64,000 nucleotides of DNA from JBBQWZ01 sp038210135 (GCA_038210135.1 JBBQWZ010000032.1:16303-80302), one strand, 5' to 3'. Positions 8,362-17,799 are shown, counted from the stretch's first letter. The notes: generated by a model from the letters alone, not told the origin. Numbers and translations are program-made.

Positions 8362-11331
8362 CTAGTCCACCGGAGCCGCTGGAGCCGGAGCCGTTCCCAC
8401 CGTCACCGGTGGCGCAGCGACAGGAGCCGGCTTCACCTGCTGCTCCTCTGCCCGCTTCTCCAGGTGATCCTTCATCTGCAGCAGCGGCATCCCTTCGGTC
8501 AGCCAATTCGGAGCCGGTTTGTCCATCAGGTGATAGTCGAAGAACTCTTTCATCCGGACCGCGTAGTCCTTCATGTTCTTCGGCTCGCGAAGCCCGTGAT
8601 TCTCGCCCTTGTATTCGAGCATCACCACCGGCTTTTCCAAACGCCGCAGCGTATTGAAGTACTCGATGCCCTGCGTGAAATCGACCGCGCCGTCTTTGTC
8701 GTTGTGCAGGATCATCAGCGGCGTCGTCACGTTCTTCGCGTGATATACCGGCGAATTCCGGATGTAAGCTTCCGGAATATCCCAATACCCGGCCGTGAAG
8801 CGGCCTTGGCTCGATTCAAAAATCGGCTGGTTCGCCGAACCCGTATTCCAGTAGATCGAGCTGTACATGCTGACCATGTCCGTCAACGGAGCGCCTGCGA
8901 CCGCGGCCCGGAACATCTTCGACTGTGTCACCATGAACGCCGTCTGATACCCGCCCCAGCTGTGCCCGTGCAGTCCGACCTTCTTCGCGTCCACGATGCC
9001 GGTCGCGATCGCGGCCTTCACCGCCGGTTCGAGACACCACACCGCCGACATACCCGGATCGTTCACCTTATAGGTGATGTCCGGAGTCAGCACCGCGTAT
9101 CCGCTGCTCGTGTACATGCTGCGGTTGAAGCCGCCATTCGTGGACGGACTCGCGTAGGTGTTCGTGCCCTGCGAAAGTTTCTCGTAAATGTAGACCACCG
9201 TCGGATAGGACTTGCCCGCCTCGTAACCCGCCGGCAGGTACAGTGCACCTTGCAGCTTGTCGCCCTTGGTGCTGACGTACTCGATGATCTTCACGCCCTT
9301 CGACCAGAGCAGATCTTTCTGCTGCGGATTCGCATCGGTGATCTTCTTACCGCCGTTGAGCGACGCCGACGCGACCACGAAGTCCGGATACTGGTCTGGC
9401 GTCTCGCGCGTGTAGAGCCAAGTGTCAGTATTCTTCGCTTTGCGCAAGCCGGAGTACGCCGCGTCGTCAAACACCAGGACGTTGGCACCCGGCTTCGACG
9501 GATCGATGCGGACATAGCCGCCCTTCTTGGTGAACTCGCCGAGTGCCGAGAAATACTGCGGCTTCGACAGATCCATCGCGCGCTCTTCGGGATCGATGCG
9601 CAGGCGCTGCTGATAACGGATCCCGTCCTTCTTGCCGTTGCCCGTCAGGTTCACCGGCTTCGCGCCCGTCGCGCTGATCTTCCAGATGTCCCAGTTGTCG
9701 CTCAGCAGCAGCGCGTCGCCGCCCTTGGCCCAACCGACGAAGCGGGTCGGCGGATTCTTGACGTTGTGATCGTCTTCCGTATTGATGAAGCTGACCGGCG
9801 CATCTTTAGTTACGTTGCGGACCGCTCCCGTCTCGATGTCGTACACGAAGTAGTGACCGTCCTCGTACCAGGCGAGGCGCTTGCCTTCGAATGAAGGTCC
9901 GTTGAAGTAGGAGACTTTCTGTTTCGCCAGCTTCTTGTCGCCGGTCTTCAGATCGAAGGTGTAAACGTCCTGGAAGCGGCGACCGTCGAGGTTGCCCATG
10001 CGCTCATATTGATTGCGGTCCGTACCCACTGCGTACGCCATTTCCGCGCCGAGGTTGACGTCGCGAACGCTCTCATCGGCCAATCGGACGAACTTCTTTT
10101 CCGCCACGCGATAGACCGACAGGTAGCTGAAGGTCTTGTCGCGCTGCTGCTCCACTTCCTGCTGCGAGGGCAGGCGCTTGTCTTTCCAGTGCCACAGGAC
10201 CAGGGTCGCCGTCTCCGGATCGTCCTTCGGCGGAACCGGCGCGGCGCCTTCCTTCTTCTCTGCGTCGCCCTTCTTGACCTTCACCTCGTGGACGCCGAAC
10301 ACCATCGCCGAGAGGTCCTCCATCCAGAACGGACGGCGGTCCGGACTGACGGTCATCAACTTCGGGAAGCCTTGCTCCTTCTTCGGATCGAAGACGGCCT
10401 TTTCGATCTTGCCGTCCAGATTCTTCCAGCCAAGCAGCGTGTAGAATTTGTCTTCGTAGGCCTTATCCTCGACGCCCTTCAGCGCGGCGAGCGCAGTGCC
10501 CTCGCGCGTCCAGCTCAACATTTTATAGCTGGCCTTGCCACTGTCGAGGACGCGGACCGCACTGCTCGACATGTTCCGCAACTGGATTCCGTTGCCGGTT
10601 TTCTCGTTCGCATCGACAATCGTGGCCAGCCAATTCCCTTTTTTGTCGAAGGAAAACTCGCTGACGTTGCCGATGTTCTGTTCGTCGCCAGAAGCCAGTT
10701 CGCGCAGGATCACATCCGATCCAAGAGCGCGTTCCGGAACCGGCGGCGCACCCGGAACCACCGGAGCGGCAGGCGCGGCCGCAGCGCCAGGAACAGGATC
10801 CGCGCCGTAGCGCTGCAGGGCGATCCAGCCTCCGCGCTCGCCCGAGAACTCGAAGCGGCGCGTCTTCTCAAACTCGGTCTTCTTGGCGGTAGCCAGTTCC
10901 ACCAGAATCACTTTATCCTGCGCCGGACGCCTTGCTTTCTTGGCTGCCTTCGCTTCCTTGACGGTCGCGTGTACGGTGAATGCCAGCCACTGCGAATCCT
11001 CGGAGAACTGAACTGCTCCGCCGCCAGCGCCGGCGGGGGCGAACGGATTGAACGCGAACGGCGGCTGTTCCCCGCCCGCGAAGCGAGTCTCCTTGCCGTC
11101 CTTGATGTTCTTGAGGATTACTTCGCTGTCGCCTTCGTTCGGCGCAAGGACATAGGCGAACCAGGTGCCGTCGTTCGACACCACAGAGGACCGTATGCCC
11201 TTCCAATTGAGTGTGTCCGCCAACGACATAGGGTGCGGATCAGCGGCCAACACCGCCATCGAAGCGGCGGCCAGCACCAGCGAAACGATGAAGAGGCGAG
11301 CAAAAAACGTACGGGAAAGGCGGACCTTCAT
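8362..11331 (-). CDS. Large secreted S9-family (prolyl oligopeptidase-like) peptidase
   Basis: 989 residues from the ATG at 11331, chosen because AAGGAG lies just upstream and the protein then begins with a signal peptide (FFARLFIVSLVLAAASMAVLA). The N-terminal two thirds look like a WD40-type beta-propeller. The C-terminal alpha/beta hydrolase has the nucleophile motif GHSWGGYQ (Ser near 790), HNDKDGAVDF (Asp near 878) and KGENHGLREP (His near 911). The protein ends in a Pro/Ala-rich tail of about 30 residues, which may be a spacer. Such enzymes cleave oligopeptides in the periplasm or outside. Monocistronic, facing glmU. Confidence 0.92.
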   Translation of the reverse strand: MKVRLSRTFFARLFIVSLVLAAASMAVLAADPHPMSLADTLNWKGIRSSVVSNDGTWFAYVLAPNEGDSEVILKNIKDGKETRFAGGEQPPFAFNPFAPAGAGGGAVQFSEDSQWLAFTVHATVKEAKAAKKARRPAQDKVILVELATAKKTEFEKTRRFEFSGERGGWIALQRYGADPVPGAAAAPAAPVVPGAPPVPERALGSDVILRELASGDEQNIGNVSEFSFDKKGNWLATIVDANEKTGNGIQLRNMSSSAVRVLDSGKASYKMLSWTREGTALAALKGVEDKAYEDKFYTLLGWKNLDGKIEKAVFDPKKEQGFPKLMTVSPDRRPFWMEDLSAMVFGVHEVKVKKGDAEKKEGAAPVPPKDDPETATLVLWHWKDKRLPSQQEVEQQRDKTFSYLSVYRVAEKKFVRLADESVRDVNLGAEMAYAVGTDRNQYERMGNLDGRRFQDVYTFDLKTGDKKLAKQKVSYFNGPSFEGKRLAWYEDGHYFVYDIETGAVRNVTKDAPVSFINTEDDHNVKNPPTRFVGWAKGGDALLLSDNWDIWKISATGAKPVNLTGNGKKDGIRYQQRLRIDPEERAMDLSKPQYFSALGEFTKKGGYVRIDPSKPGANVLVFDDAAYSGLRKAKNTDTWLYTRETPDQYPDFVVASASLNGGKKITDANPQQKDLLWSKGVKIIEYVSTKGDKLQGALYLPAGYEAGKSYPTVVYIYEKLSQGTNTYASPSTNGGFNRSMYTSSGYAVLTPDITYKVNDPGMSAVWCLEPAVKAAIATGIVDAKKVGLHGHSWGGYQTAFMVTQSKMFRAAVAGAPLTDMVSMYSSIYWNTGSANQPIFESSQGRFTAGYWDIPEAYIRNSPVYHAKNVTTPLMILHNDKDGAVDFTQGIEYFNTLRRLEKPVVMLEYKGENHGLREPKNMKDYAVRMKEFFDYHLMDKPAPNWLTEGMPLLQMKDHLEKRAEEQQVKPAPVAAPPVTVGTAPAPAAPVD

Positions 11332-11405
11332 GAACTTCTCCTTGGGGAACACAACGACAAACGGGTAGGCTTGATTATCCTATACTCGGCCGCCGGACGA
11401 AACCG

Positions 11406-11972
11406 CTACGCATCATCAAAACCAGGCTCTTGCTGCACCTGCCATGCCTGCCAAAAATGGCGGCGGTTGTGAGCGGTCAACAGCTGGAAGCGCGCGCCCA
11501 GCGGCATCTTGATGTACTTTGAAACCGGCGAGACTACCTTGATGCGAGCGAGGTCCAGGCCGTTCGCTTCGTGGACCAATTCCGTCAGCTGATCCAGTGC
11601 TTCGACGAAAGCGCGCCTTCCTGATTCGAGGGGTCGCGGATCCACCGGAACGTAGATTCCAGGCGCTTTGAATCGGCGTTTGGGAGGAGGCTCCATCGAC
11701 CGCACGAACCAGCGGCTAATGAAGCCGTATTTGAACGGGCCTGTCGAATAGAAGCTGTCACTTTTTGCCAAAGCAATCACGCGCTTCATCTCTGCGAGAT
11801 CCAGCCGGATGACGCTGGTCACGTGGGTGAAGTTTTCGGACATCGACCACACGTGGGGATCGGGTTTCCAATTGAACTGCGCGTCCGTAACTCCGAGCAG
11901 CAGGATGCTGGTGTCCTGCCGGTTTCGGTCGAGTTCGTCGAGGATCTTTGCGATGTCTCCGTGAACGACCAC
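11406..11972 (-). CDS. DinB-superfamily protein
   Basis: 188 residues, GTG start without an obvious Shine-Dalgarno. The pattern fits the DinB/YfiT four-helix fold: an N-terminal helix ending in WSMSENFTHV, whose His is a likely metal ligand, and a C-terminal HNRRHFWQAW that would supply two more His ligands. Members are often metal-dependent thiol transferases or of unknown role. The gene stands alone, so the substrate cannot be inferred. Confidence 0.75.
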   Translation of the reverse strand: MVVHGDIAKILDELDRNRQDTSILLLGVTDAQFNWKPDPHVWSMSENFTHVTSVIRLDLAEMKRVIALAKSDSFYSTGPFKYGFISRWFVRSMEPPPKRRFKAPGIYVPVDPRPLESGRRAFVEALDQLTELVHEANGLDLARIKVVSPVSKYIKMPLGARFQLLTAHNRRHFWQAWQVQQEPGFDDA

Positions 11973-12073
11973 GCTAGTAATCGTAGCGGGCTATTGATTG
12001 AGCGTGTACGTGGTGTGGACGTCGCTATAGTTGCTTGCGCCGCGCTAGACGGCGGATGCTACGGTGAGAGTCT

Positions 12074-13171
12074 ATGGCTTCTTCCACGGCGAATCCCGTG
12101 AATCTTCTCAGTCCTCTTTCGATCCGCGGCGTACATCTTCGCAATCGCATTGCGGTGTCGCCGATGTGCCAATACAGTTCGGTGGACGGCTTCACCGACG
12201 ACTGGCATCTGGTTCATCTGGGCAGCCGCGCCGCGGGCGGAGCAAGCCTGGTGATGGTGGAAGCGAGCGCGGTTGCGGCCGAAGGCCGGATCACGCCCGG
12301 CGACGCCGGAATCTGGAAAGACGAGCACATCGAAAATCTTTCTCGGATCGCAAAATTCGTCGCGCGCATGGGCGCCGCACCGGCGATCCAATTAGCGCAC
12401 GCGGGAAGGAAGGCAAGTTGCGCGCCGCCATGGACAGGCGGCGCTCGCCTGGTCGCGCCGGAGGAAGGCGCCTGGACGACGGTGGCGCCGAGCGCTATTC
12501 CGTTTCGCGATACCGATCCGGTTCCCGTTGCGCTCGACCAAGCGGCGATTCTGTCCATCGTGGATGCCTTCGCGGCAGCCGCGAAAAGAGCCGTCGAAGC
12601 TGGGTTCCAGGTGATTGAAATCCATAGCGCGCACGGCTATCTGCTGCATGAATTTCTATCCCCGCTCTCGAATCAGCGCACGGACCGCTACGGCGGATCG
12701 CTCGAAAATCGGATGCGGCTGACGGTCGAAGTCACGACCAGGATTCGCGAAGTGATCCCCGATTCGATGCCGTTGTTCACACGAATCTCGGCGACCGATT
12801 GGGTCGAGGGCGGCTGGGATCTCCCGCAATCGATCGAGCTTTCGCGAGTCTTGAAACGCGTCGGCGTGGATCTCATGGATTGTTCGAGTGGAGCGGCGGT
12901 ACCGTACGCGAAAATTCCGGCGGGCCCCGGTTTTCAGGTGCCCTTCGCCGAGGCCATCCGCAAAGAAACGGGAATACTGACGGGCGCCGTCGGCATCATC
13001 ATTGAGCCGAAACAAGCCAACGCGATCATCGAATCGGGTCAAGCCGATCTGACTTTGTTGGCGCGTGAGATGCTACGCGAGCCGTATTGGGCGATCAAAG
13101 CGGAGGTCGCGCTAGGCGGGCAGCCGACCTGGCCCTTGCAGTATGGCTACGCGGTGAAGCGGAAGCCCTAG
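12074..13171 (+). CDS. NADH:flavin oxidoreductase, Old Yellow Enzyme family (YqjM-like)
   Basis: 365 residues forming an FMN TIM barrel. SPMCQYSSVDGF near residue 26 carries the Cys typical of the thermophilic-like YqjM class. HAGRK and HSAHGYLLHEFLSPLSNQR hold substrate and FMN contacts, and RYGGSLENR is a family signature. These enzymes reduce activated C=C bonds of enones and electrophiles using NAD(P)H. The gene is monocistronic, so the physiological substrate is unknown. Confidence 0.93.
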   Translation: MASSTANPVNLLSPLSIRGVHLRNRIAVSPMCQYSSVDGFTDDWHLVHLGSRAAGGASLVMVEASAVAAEGRITPGDAGIWKDEHIENLSRIAKFVARMGAAPAIQLAHAGRKASCAPPWTGGARLVAPEEGAWTTVAPSAIPFRDTDPVPVALDQAAILSIVDAFAAAAKRAVEAGFQVIEIHSAHGYLLHEFLSPLSNQRTDRYGGSLENRMRLTVEVTTRIREVIPDSMPLFTRISATDWVEGGWDLPQSIELSRVLKRVGVDLMDCSSGAAVPYAKIPAGPGFQVPFAEAIRKETGILTGAVGIIIEPKQANAIIESGQADLTLLAREMLREPYWAIKAEVALGGQPTWPLQYGYAVKRKP

Positions 13172-13209
13172 ATTCCGATAAACTCTAGAATTGGACTTTG
13201 GGAGGAAGC

Positions 13210-13701
13210 ATGTTCGATTGGAACTTGGATGGCACGGGATTAGGGCAATCGACCGCCGAATCCTGCTGGTACGCGGCCTACGCGATGATTTTCGATTGGA
13301 AAGGCAAGCCGCGCTCTTCCATCCGCGACCAGATCGAAAAGGCGGGCCTCGACTACAAGGATTACTACAATAATGGCCTGCCGCAAGATGATTTCGCTAA
13401 GACGCGCAACGCGCTCCACCTGTCGGGTTATCGGGGTGCGTATTTGTCCACCCTGGCGGACGATCTCGACTATTTCGCAAAGGTGGTGAAGGACAATGGT
13501 CCGATGTGGTGCGCCTTCGCCAAACCGAGCGCACATATCGTCGTGATCAGCGGCGTGAATCCCGGCCTCAAGCAGATTCACATCATGAATCCGTGGAATC
13601 AGACGAATGGCGCCGACGCGGACAGCCAATACTTTGAACCGTCAAAATTTCAGCTGCGGGTGAATACGGCGGTAAATTCCGTCGCCCAATTCTTCGTGTA
13701 A
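13210..13701 (+). CDS. Papain-like cysteine protease-fold protein (AvrRpt2/C70-like)
   Basis: 163 residues, starting at the ATG that follows GGGAGGA. QSTAESCWYAAYAMI places Gln13 as an oxyanion residue and Cys19 as the nucleophile. AHIVVISG gives His109 and IMNPWN gives Asn127, the usual order for papain-like enzymes. No signal peptide or membrane segment is visible, so it is either cytoplasmic or delivered by another route. Family members include type III effectors and bacteriocin- or toxin-related domains. The role here is inferred from fold motifs only. Confidence 0.7.
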   Translation: MFDWNLDGTGLGQSTAESCWYAAYAMIFDWKGKPRSSIRDQIEKAGLDYKDYYNNGLPQDDFAKTRNALHLSGYRGAYLSTLADDLDYFAKVVKDNGPMWCAFAKPSAHIVVISGVNPGLKQIHIMNPWNQTNGADADSQYFEPSKFQLRVNTAVNSVAQFFV

Positions 13702-13792
13702 CGCGCGGGTTCTTCCAATAAAAAGACTGGCTGTGGGCCAAATTGCGTTTGACTCTCGCTAATGGTTCACAGTGTCGCGCATCGAGTAGCGA

Positions 13793-14509
13793 CTACTGCG
13801 CGATCACTTCGATTTCGCCGACGCCGCCGGCGACATCGACGCGAATGTTCACTTTGGATTTTCCGTAGGAGCTCGAGAAATAACGGCCCTCGCGCTTTTC
13901 AAGGCCGCGGACGTTGACTCCGCCGATGCCGCCTTTGGCATCGACGACAATACCGGCATCGGGCGGCAGGTAGACTTTAGCGTGTCCGACGCCGCCGCGG
14001 ACGTTGACGGTGTAATCGTGCTTCGGGGTGCCGCGCAGATCGAGTGTCAGTTCGCCGACTCCCATTTTCACCTCGAGGCTCCGCAGGTCCACGCTGCCCA
14101 GCTTGAGTTCGCCGTGGCCGACGCCGAAATCCATAGAGAGGTCGGTCGGAATCGAATCGATGAGCTTAAGATCCCAGCGAAGATTATCGCCTTTCATTTT
14201 CGTATGGCCCGACATCTTCTGATTGACGACGACGCTTGCGCGGAAGCTGGATGTATTGGTATCGACGGTGGGTTTGTCCGGCTCGAGATACCGCAGGTCG
14301 CCTTCGATCAGATTCTTCGCGCCGCCGGAGACGTTGAGGTCTCCAACTTTCATATGAAGCTCCACGCGGGCAAGTTCGGCTTTGCCGGGTTCGACGGAAA
14401 TTGACATCGTTGCCGATGGCCGTTCTTTCCGATCGATCTCCATCTCACAGCCGGTGAGTAGAAAAGCCAGAGTGGCGACTCCGGCCGCGGTGACGCGCGT
14501 GTGGACCAT
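13793..14509 (-). CDS. Lipoprotein with toast-rack (LiaF/adhesin-like) beta domain
   Basis: 238 residues. LAFLLTGC is a lipobox with Cys21. The rest is repetitive beta-strand sequence with alternating patterns such as GVGHGELKLGSVDLRSLEVKMGVGELTLDL, shown here in part; this resembles the N-terminal toast-rack/DUF4097 type folds. Such proteins are envelope-anchored and sometimes sense cell-wall stress. The upstream region holds the palindromic repeat cluster. Confident as a lipoprotein, moderate for the fold. Confidence 0.7.
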   Translation of the reverse strand: MVHTRVTAAGVATLAFLLTGCEMEIDRKERPSATMSISVEPGKAELARVELHMKVGDLNVSGGAKNLIEGDLRYLEPDKPTVDTNTSSFRASVVVNQKMSGHTKMKGDNLRWDLKLIDSIPTDLSMDFGVGHGELKLGSVDLRSLEVKMGVGELTLDLRGTPKHDYTVNVRGGVGHAKVYLPPDAGIVVDAKGGIGGVNVRGLEKREGRYFSSSYGKSKVNIRVDVAGGVGEIEVIAQ

Positions 14510-14573
14510 TTGCTAGTTCCCCCTACGATCCGGAAGTACGGGCTCCGGCGGCCGGATGTTCCGTCGATTCGAA

Positions 14574-14597
14574 GTGGCATAGGCCTCCGGCCTGTGC
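14574..14597 (+). repeat. Palindromic 24-bp repeat, single copy facing the array
   Basis: One copy of the unit (arms GCATAGGCC and GGCCTGTGC around TCC) in plus orientation. Together with the nearest minus copy (14635-14658) it forms an inverted repeat with arms of about 28 bp and a 37-bp centre, able to form a long hairpin in either strand. Confidence 0.85.
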
Positions 14598-14634
14598 GAA
14601 CTAATAGATTACAACGCGGATGATTGTTTAGGGT

Positions 14635-14718
14635 GCACAGGCCGGAGGCCTACGCCACTTCGATGCACAGGCCGGAGGCCTATGCCACTTCGATGCACAG
14701 GCCGGAGGCCTATGCCAC
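14635..14718 (-). repeat. Array of three palindromic repeats, 30-bp period
   Basis: Three copies of the 24-bp unit at 14635-14658, 14665-14688 and 14695-14718, separated by the constant 6-mer TTCGAT on the plus strand. The array begins 4 bp after the stop codon of the minus-strand monooxygenase-like gene, in sense orientation to it. The copy at 14635 carries GCG instead of GCA in the left arm, which changes an A-U pair to G-U and so keeps the stem possible in RNA. Confidence 0.9.
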
Positions 14719-14722
14719 CTAC

Positions 14723-16030
14723 CTACTGGTTGGCGGCGGTCGTCGAAACGGCTTCCTTCGGTTTGTCCACCGTGTAGGTGATGCCGGTGTACTGCATCTC
14801 CTGCCAGGTCTGTTCGCCCCAGCGGACGTCCTTCGTCGGATCGGGATTCCACTTGTTGGCGGCGGAATTGTCGTAGTGCGCTTCGGCTTCAAGGCGCGCG
14901 CCCTTAGGCAGAGCGAGCGGCTTCGCGAACGTGTAATACGTTTGCCAATTGAAATCGTACTTCGGAACAGCCAGGACCACTTCCTTGCGGCCGTCCGGGT
15001 ACACGATGCGATACTCCCAGCTCTTGCCGCGCAGATGGGTGTGCGGGAACAGCGCGAGGACATGCGAATCCTCGGTGAATTCGATCGCGGAATCCACCCG
15101 CTTATTGTTGTCGCCGGCCGGCAGCACCAGCAATGGATTGATGAAGGCGCCGGAGCGCACTTCCTGCTTCGGCGTCTCTTTCGCGAAGATCATGCCGACG
15201 GAGGTCTGGTCGGACGTGGCCTTGCCGTTGGTCGTGTAGTGCAGTTGCAGCACCAGCACCGCGCCGGCTTTGATGCGCAGGGCGGCGCCGGGTTCGAAGA
15301 TCATGGCGTTGGTGCCGGGGGCGGTCGTGGCGATCAGCGTTCCGGGTCCGGCTTCGGCTCCAGCTCCGCGCTCGCGATTCGAAGGATCGGACGGCCGCAG
15401 CGCGCTGATCGGCATCTTGGGCACTTCGATCGTGTAGGGCGGAACGCGCGGCTTCACGCCAGGTTCGCGGCAGAACACCAGAACGTGATGAACCACCGCG
15501 CGGGCGCCAGGGCGTACTTCGATGGCCTGAATCCATTTATCTTCGGTGAGGTTGGTGGGCACCGCGACGTACTGGTAATTCACGGTTCCGGTCACGGGCA
15601 CGTCATAGGCTTTTGCCATCGTATAAATGGCGTCGGGCTTGCCGATCTCCCAACCTTCCACGAACTTCGGAGCCGGCGGCAGATCCTTCAGGTCGCCCTT
15701 TGGTGCCCCGGCGTTGGCCCAGCGGGACAGGATGTCTTTGTCTTTGTCCGACAGACGGCGATCGTTCGAGAACGTTCCGCGCGCATCTACCGAATGCCAC
15801 GGCGGCATCTCGCCGAGCGCGACCTTTTCGCGAATGGACTTCGCCCAGGGCCGAACCTGCTCGTAACTCTGGAACGCCATCGGAGCAATGTCGCCAGGGC
15901 GATGGCAGGAGACGCAATTCTTATTCAGAATGGCTGCGACGTCCTTCGCGTAGGTCGGCGTCAGGGACATGGACGGCTGGGCGTTCGCGATGACGACGGA
16001 CGCAAAAGTGGCGAGAAGGATCGGGCGCAT
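14723..16030 (-). CDS. Secreted haem c / copper type II monooxygenase-like fusion
   Basis: 435 residues with a signal peptide (ILLATFASVVIANAQ). A c-type haem motif CVSCH is at 39-43. After it comes a two-domain region resembling the copper type II ascorbate-dependent monooxygenases (PHM/DBH-like): HHVLVF (His181, His182), LQLHYTTNG (His264) and PHTHLRGKSW (His330, His332) match copper-ligand positions. In the known families two copper sites hydroxylate C-H bonds; here the haem may deliver electrons in place of ascorbate, which is my inference. Followed directly by the palindromic repeat array. Confidence 0.8.
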   Translation of the reverse strand: MRPILLATFASVVIANAQPSMSLTPTYAKDVAAILNKNCVSCHRPGDIAPMAFQSYEQVRPWAKSIREKVALGEMPPWHSVDARGTFSNDRRLSDKDKDILSRWANAGAPKGDLKDLPPAPKFVEGWEIGKPDAIYTMAKAYDVPVTGTVNYQYVAVPTNLTEDKWIQAIEVRPGARAVVHHVLVFCREPGVKPRVPPYTIEVPKMPISALRPSDPSNRERGAGAEAGPGTLIATTAPGTNAMIFEPGAALRIKAGAVLVLQLHYTTNGKATSDQTSVGMIFAKETPKQEVRSGAFINPLLVLPAGDNNKRVDSAIEFTEDSHVLALFPHTHLRGKSWEYRIVYPDGRKEVVLAVPKYDFNWQTYYTFAKPLALPKGARLEAEAHYDNSAANKWNPDPTKDVRWGEQTWQEMQYTGITYTVDKPKEAVSTTAANQ

Positions 16031-16098
16031 TTTTTCATTCTACCAGCCCGTGGGGCTAAATCCCTCCGCCGTCTTGTGAGGTTTGGTAAAGGTTCCGT

Positions 16099-17799
16099 TC
16101 AGGGCTTGTCGGTCTCGATCGACTTCGACTGGATCGTTTCGCGGCCTTGCGCGCTGAGCTTCACCGTCGTGGCATCGGATTCGAAAGGCTGGCGGAAGTC
16201 CGGATGCAGCCAGGCTCCCCCTTCCGCGTCATCCCAGGCAAACACCACATACTCGCCAGGAGCCATGGAGTTGAAGGTGAACGTGCCGTTCTGATCCGTC
16301 ACGGTGGATTTCTCGCGGTCTGCGCGGGCAAGCGCGGGATCCTTGGGGTGAATGGAGACCGGGATCCCGACCGCCGGCTTGCCGTCTTTACTCTGCGCCG
16401 TTCCTGTGATTACGCCGGCGCCCTGCGCAATCACAAATTCGAGTGTCGCGCTCTGCGTATTCGAGAGGTCGATGCCTTCCGCGCCGATTTCGCGATCGGC
16501 GATCTTGATGGATTTCAAGTAGTAGCCGTCAGGCATCGAGGCGATGTCCGCCGTGTAAAGGCCGGGCGTCATGCCGCCACCGAAGCTGAAGGAACCGTCG
16601 GGCTTGATGCCGGTGTTGCTCTGATTATTTCCGTCGCGCGAATGGAAGCGGACCATCACGCGCGATCCGGCGGGCAGTTCGCCTTCATCCACGCGGACCA
16701 TTCCGGTGACGGTCAAACCCGGCCCAAGCGCAATACTTAGTCCCTCGACGTCTTCGTTCGACACGTCCACATTCTGGCGCGCAAACAACATCGGACCACC
16801 TTGGCCGCGTACATTCGCGTGCGCTTCATAGGCGCCGGGGAGCACGCCTGGAATTTCGAAGGAGCCGTCGGGAGCAACCTGGACGTTGTTGATCCCGAAA
16901 AAACTCATACCGCTCTGGCCGCGGTCGCGCGGAATCAGAGTGATGTTGGAGCGCTGCCCAGCGGGCATGCCGATCAGCTTGCCCCCCACGCGGAAAGCCC
17001 GGATCTTGCGCATCCGGAAGTCCATGCCGCGCAAGTCCGCGCCAGCCGTGACTTCGAGCGGCGCGGCGGAACTGATGTCCGGCGCGTTGGGATAAAAAAT
17101 GGACGGATACGCTTCCTTGACCTTGCTCTGGCGCGGTCCGAAATTCTGGCGTCCAGCCACCAGAAACAGACGTCCCGGGGGCAGATTCGGCAGCCGGAAT
17201 TCGCCGAGGTCGTTGGTGTTCCCGTTCGTGACCTGGCTGATGACACGCTTTCCCTGGCTGTACACAAAGCGGACCGCTTGCACGGTGACGCCCTGCATCG
17301 GATCGCCGTCCTCGTCGAGAACGCGCCCGGTAGCGACGCCTTGCGGCGTCATGCGGATCGTCAAGTCGCTGATCTTCTGCGCGGTCGCGACCGTCAACGG
17401 CGAGCCCAGCTTGCCTGGTGTGCGCGCACCCCACTGCGAATTCACGAATCCTGTGCGAGTCGCGGAAATCGTATAGCGGCCCGGCACGACGTCCTCGATC
17501 ACGAACTTGCCATCCTGCCCAGTGACCGTGATCCCCGGGCCTTCCTGCAGCCCGTTCATGAAGTCCTGGTTCGAGCCGAACTGCATTCCGTCGTTCCCTG
17601 AAGTCGAAGCACGCGCGGTGACCGTCGCCTTGCGAAGCGGTTCGCCGGTCAGCGCGTTGACCACAATTCCCTCCAGCCGGCCGCGGTCCTTCTTGTCGAT
17701 TGGAGCGGGCGCGGTGGCGGGACGCCGGGCTGCGGGAGCGGCGCCCGGTTGGGCGTGGGCCAGCGAAACGGCCAGGGTGAGCAGCAGGCTGAACTTCAT
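16099..17799 (-). CDS. Secreted carboxypeptidase-regulatory-like domain protein
   Basis: 566 residues with signal peptide MKFSLLLTLAVSLAHAQ. Several Ig-like CarboxypepD_reg/CNA-B type units are visible through repeated patterns such as GTVLDEDGDPMQG-like strands, GQDGKFVIEDVVPGRY, GEFRLPNLPPGR, SFEIPGVLPGAYE and GTFTFNSMAPGEY. No TonB plug or barrel and no catalytic site follow, so it is probably a stalk or surface-interaction protein. It is divergent from the amidase gene and shares a 51-bp intergenic region with it. Confidence 0.85.
   Translation of the reverse strand: MKFSLLLTLAVSLAHAQPGAAPAARRPATAPAPIDKKDRGRLEGIVVNALTGEPLRKATVTARASTSGNDGMQFGSNQDFMNGLQEGPGITVTGQDGKFVIEDVVPGRYTISATRTGFVNSQWGARTPGKLGSPLTVATAQKISDLTIRMTPQGVATGRVLDEDGDPMQGVTVQAVRFVYSQGKRVISQVTNGNTNDLGEFRLPNLPPGRLFLVAGRQNFGPRQSKVKEAYPSIFYPNAPDISSAAPLEVTAGADLRGMDFRMRKIRAFRVGGKLIGMPAGQRSNITLIPRDRGQSGMSFFGINNVQVAPDGSFEIPGVLPGAYEAHANVRGQGGPMLFARQNVDVSNEDVEGLSIALGPGLTVTGMVRVDEGELPAGSRVMVRFHSRDGNNQSNTGIKPDGSFSFGGGMTPGLYTADIASMPDGYYLKSIKIADREIGAEGIDLSNTQSATLEFVIAQGAGVITGTAQSKDGKPAVGIPVSIHPKDPALARADREKSTVTDQNGTFTFNSMAPGEYVVFAWDDAEGGAWLHPDFRQPFESDATTVKLSAQGRETIQSKSIETDKP

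Noticed and set aside
8464..9894. Long open frame opposite the S9 peptidase gene (also 10009-11472)
   Set aside because: Antisense to a clear enzyme with full motifs; sequence is Arg/His-rich and family-free, as expected from GC-rich antisense frames.
14624..16294. 556-codon plus frame over the monooxygenase-like gene
   Set aside because: Begins in the repeat array and runs antisense to a gene with a signal peptide, haem motif and copper ligands.
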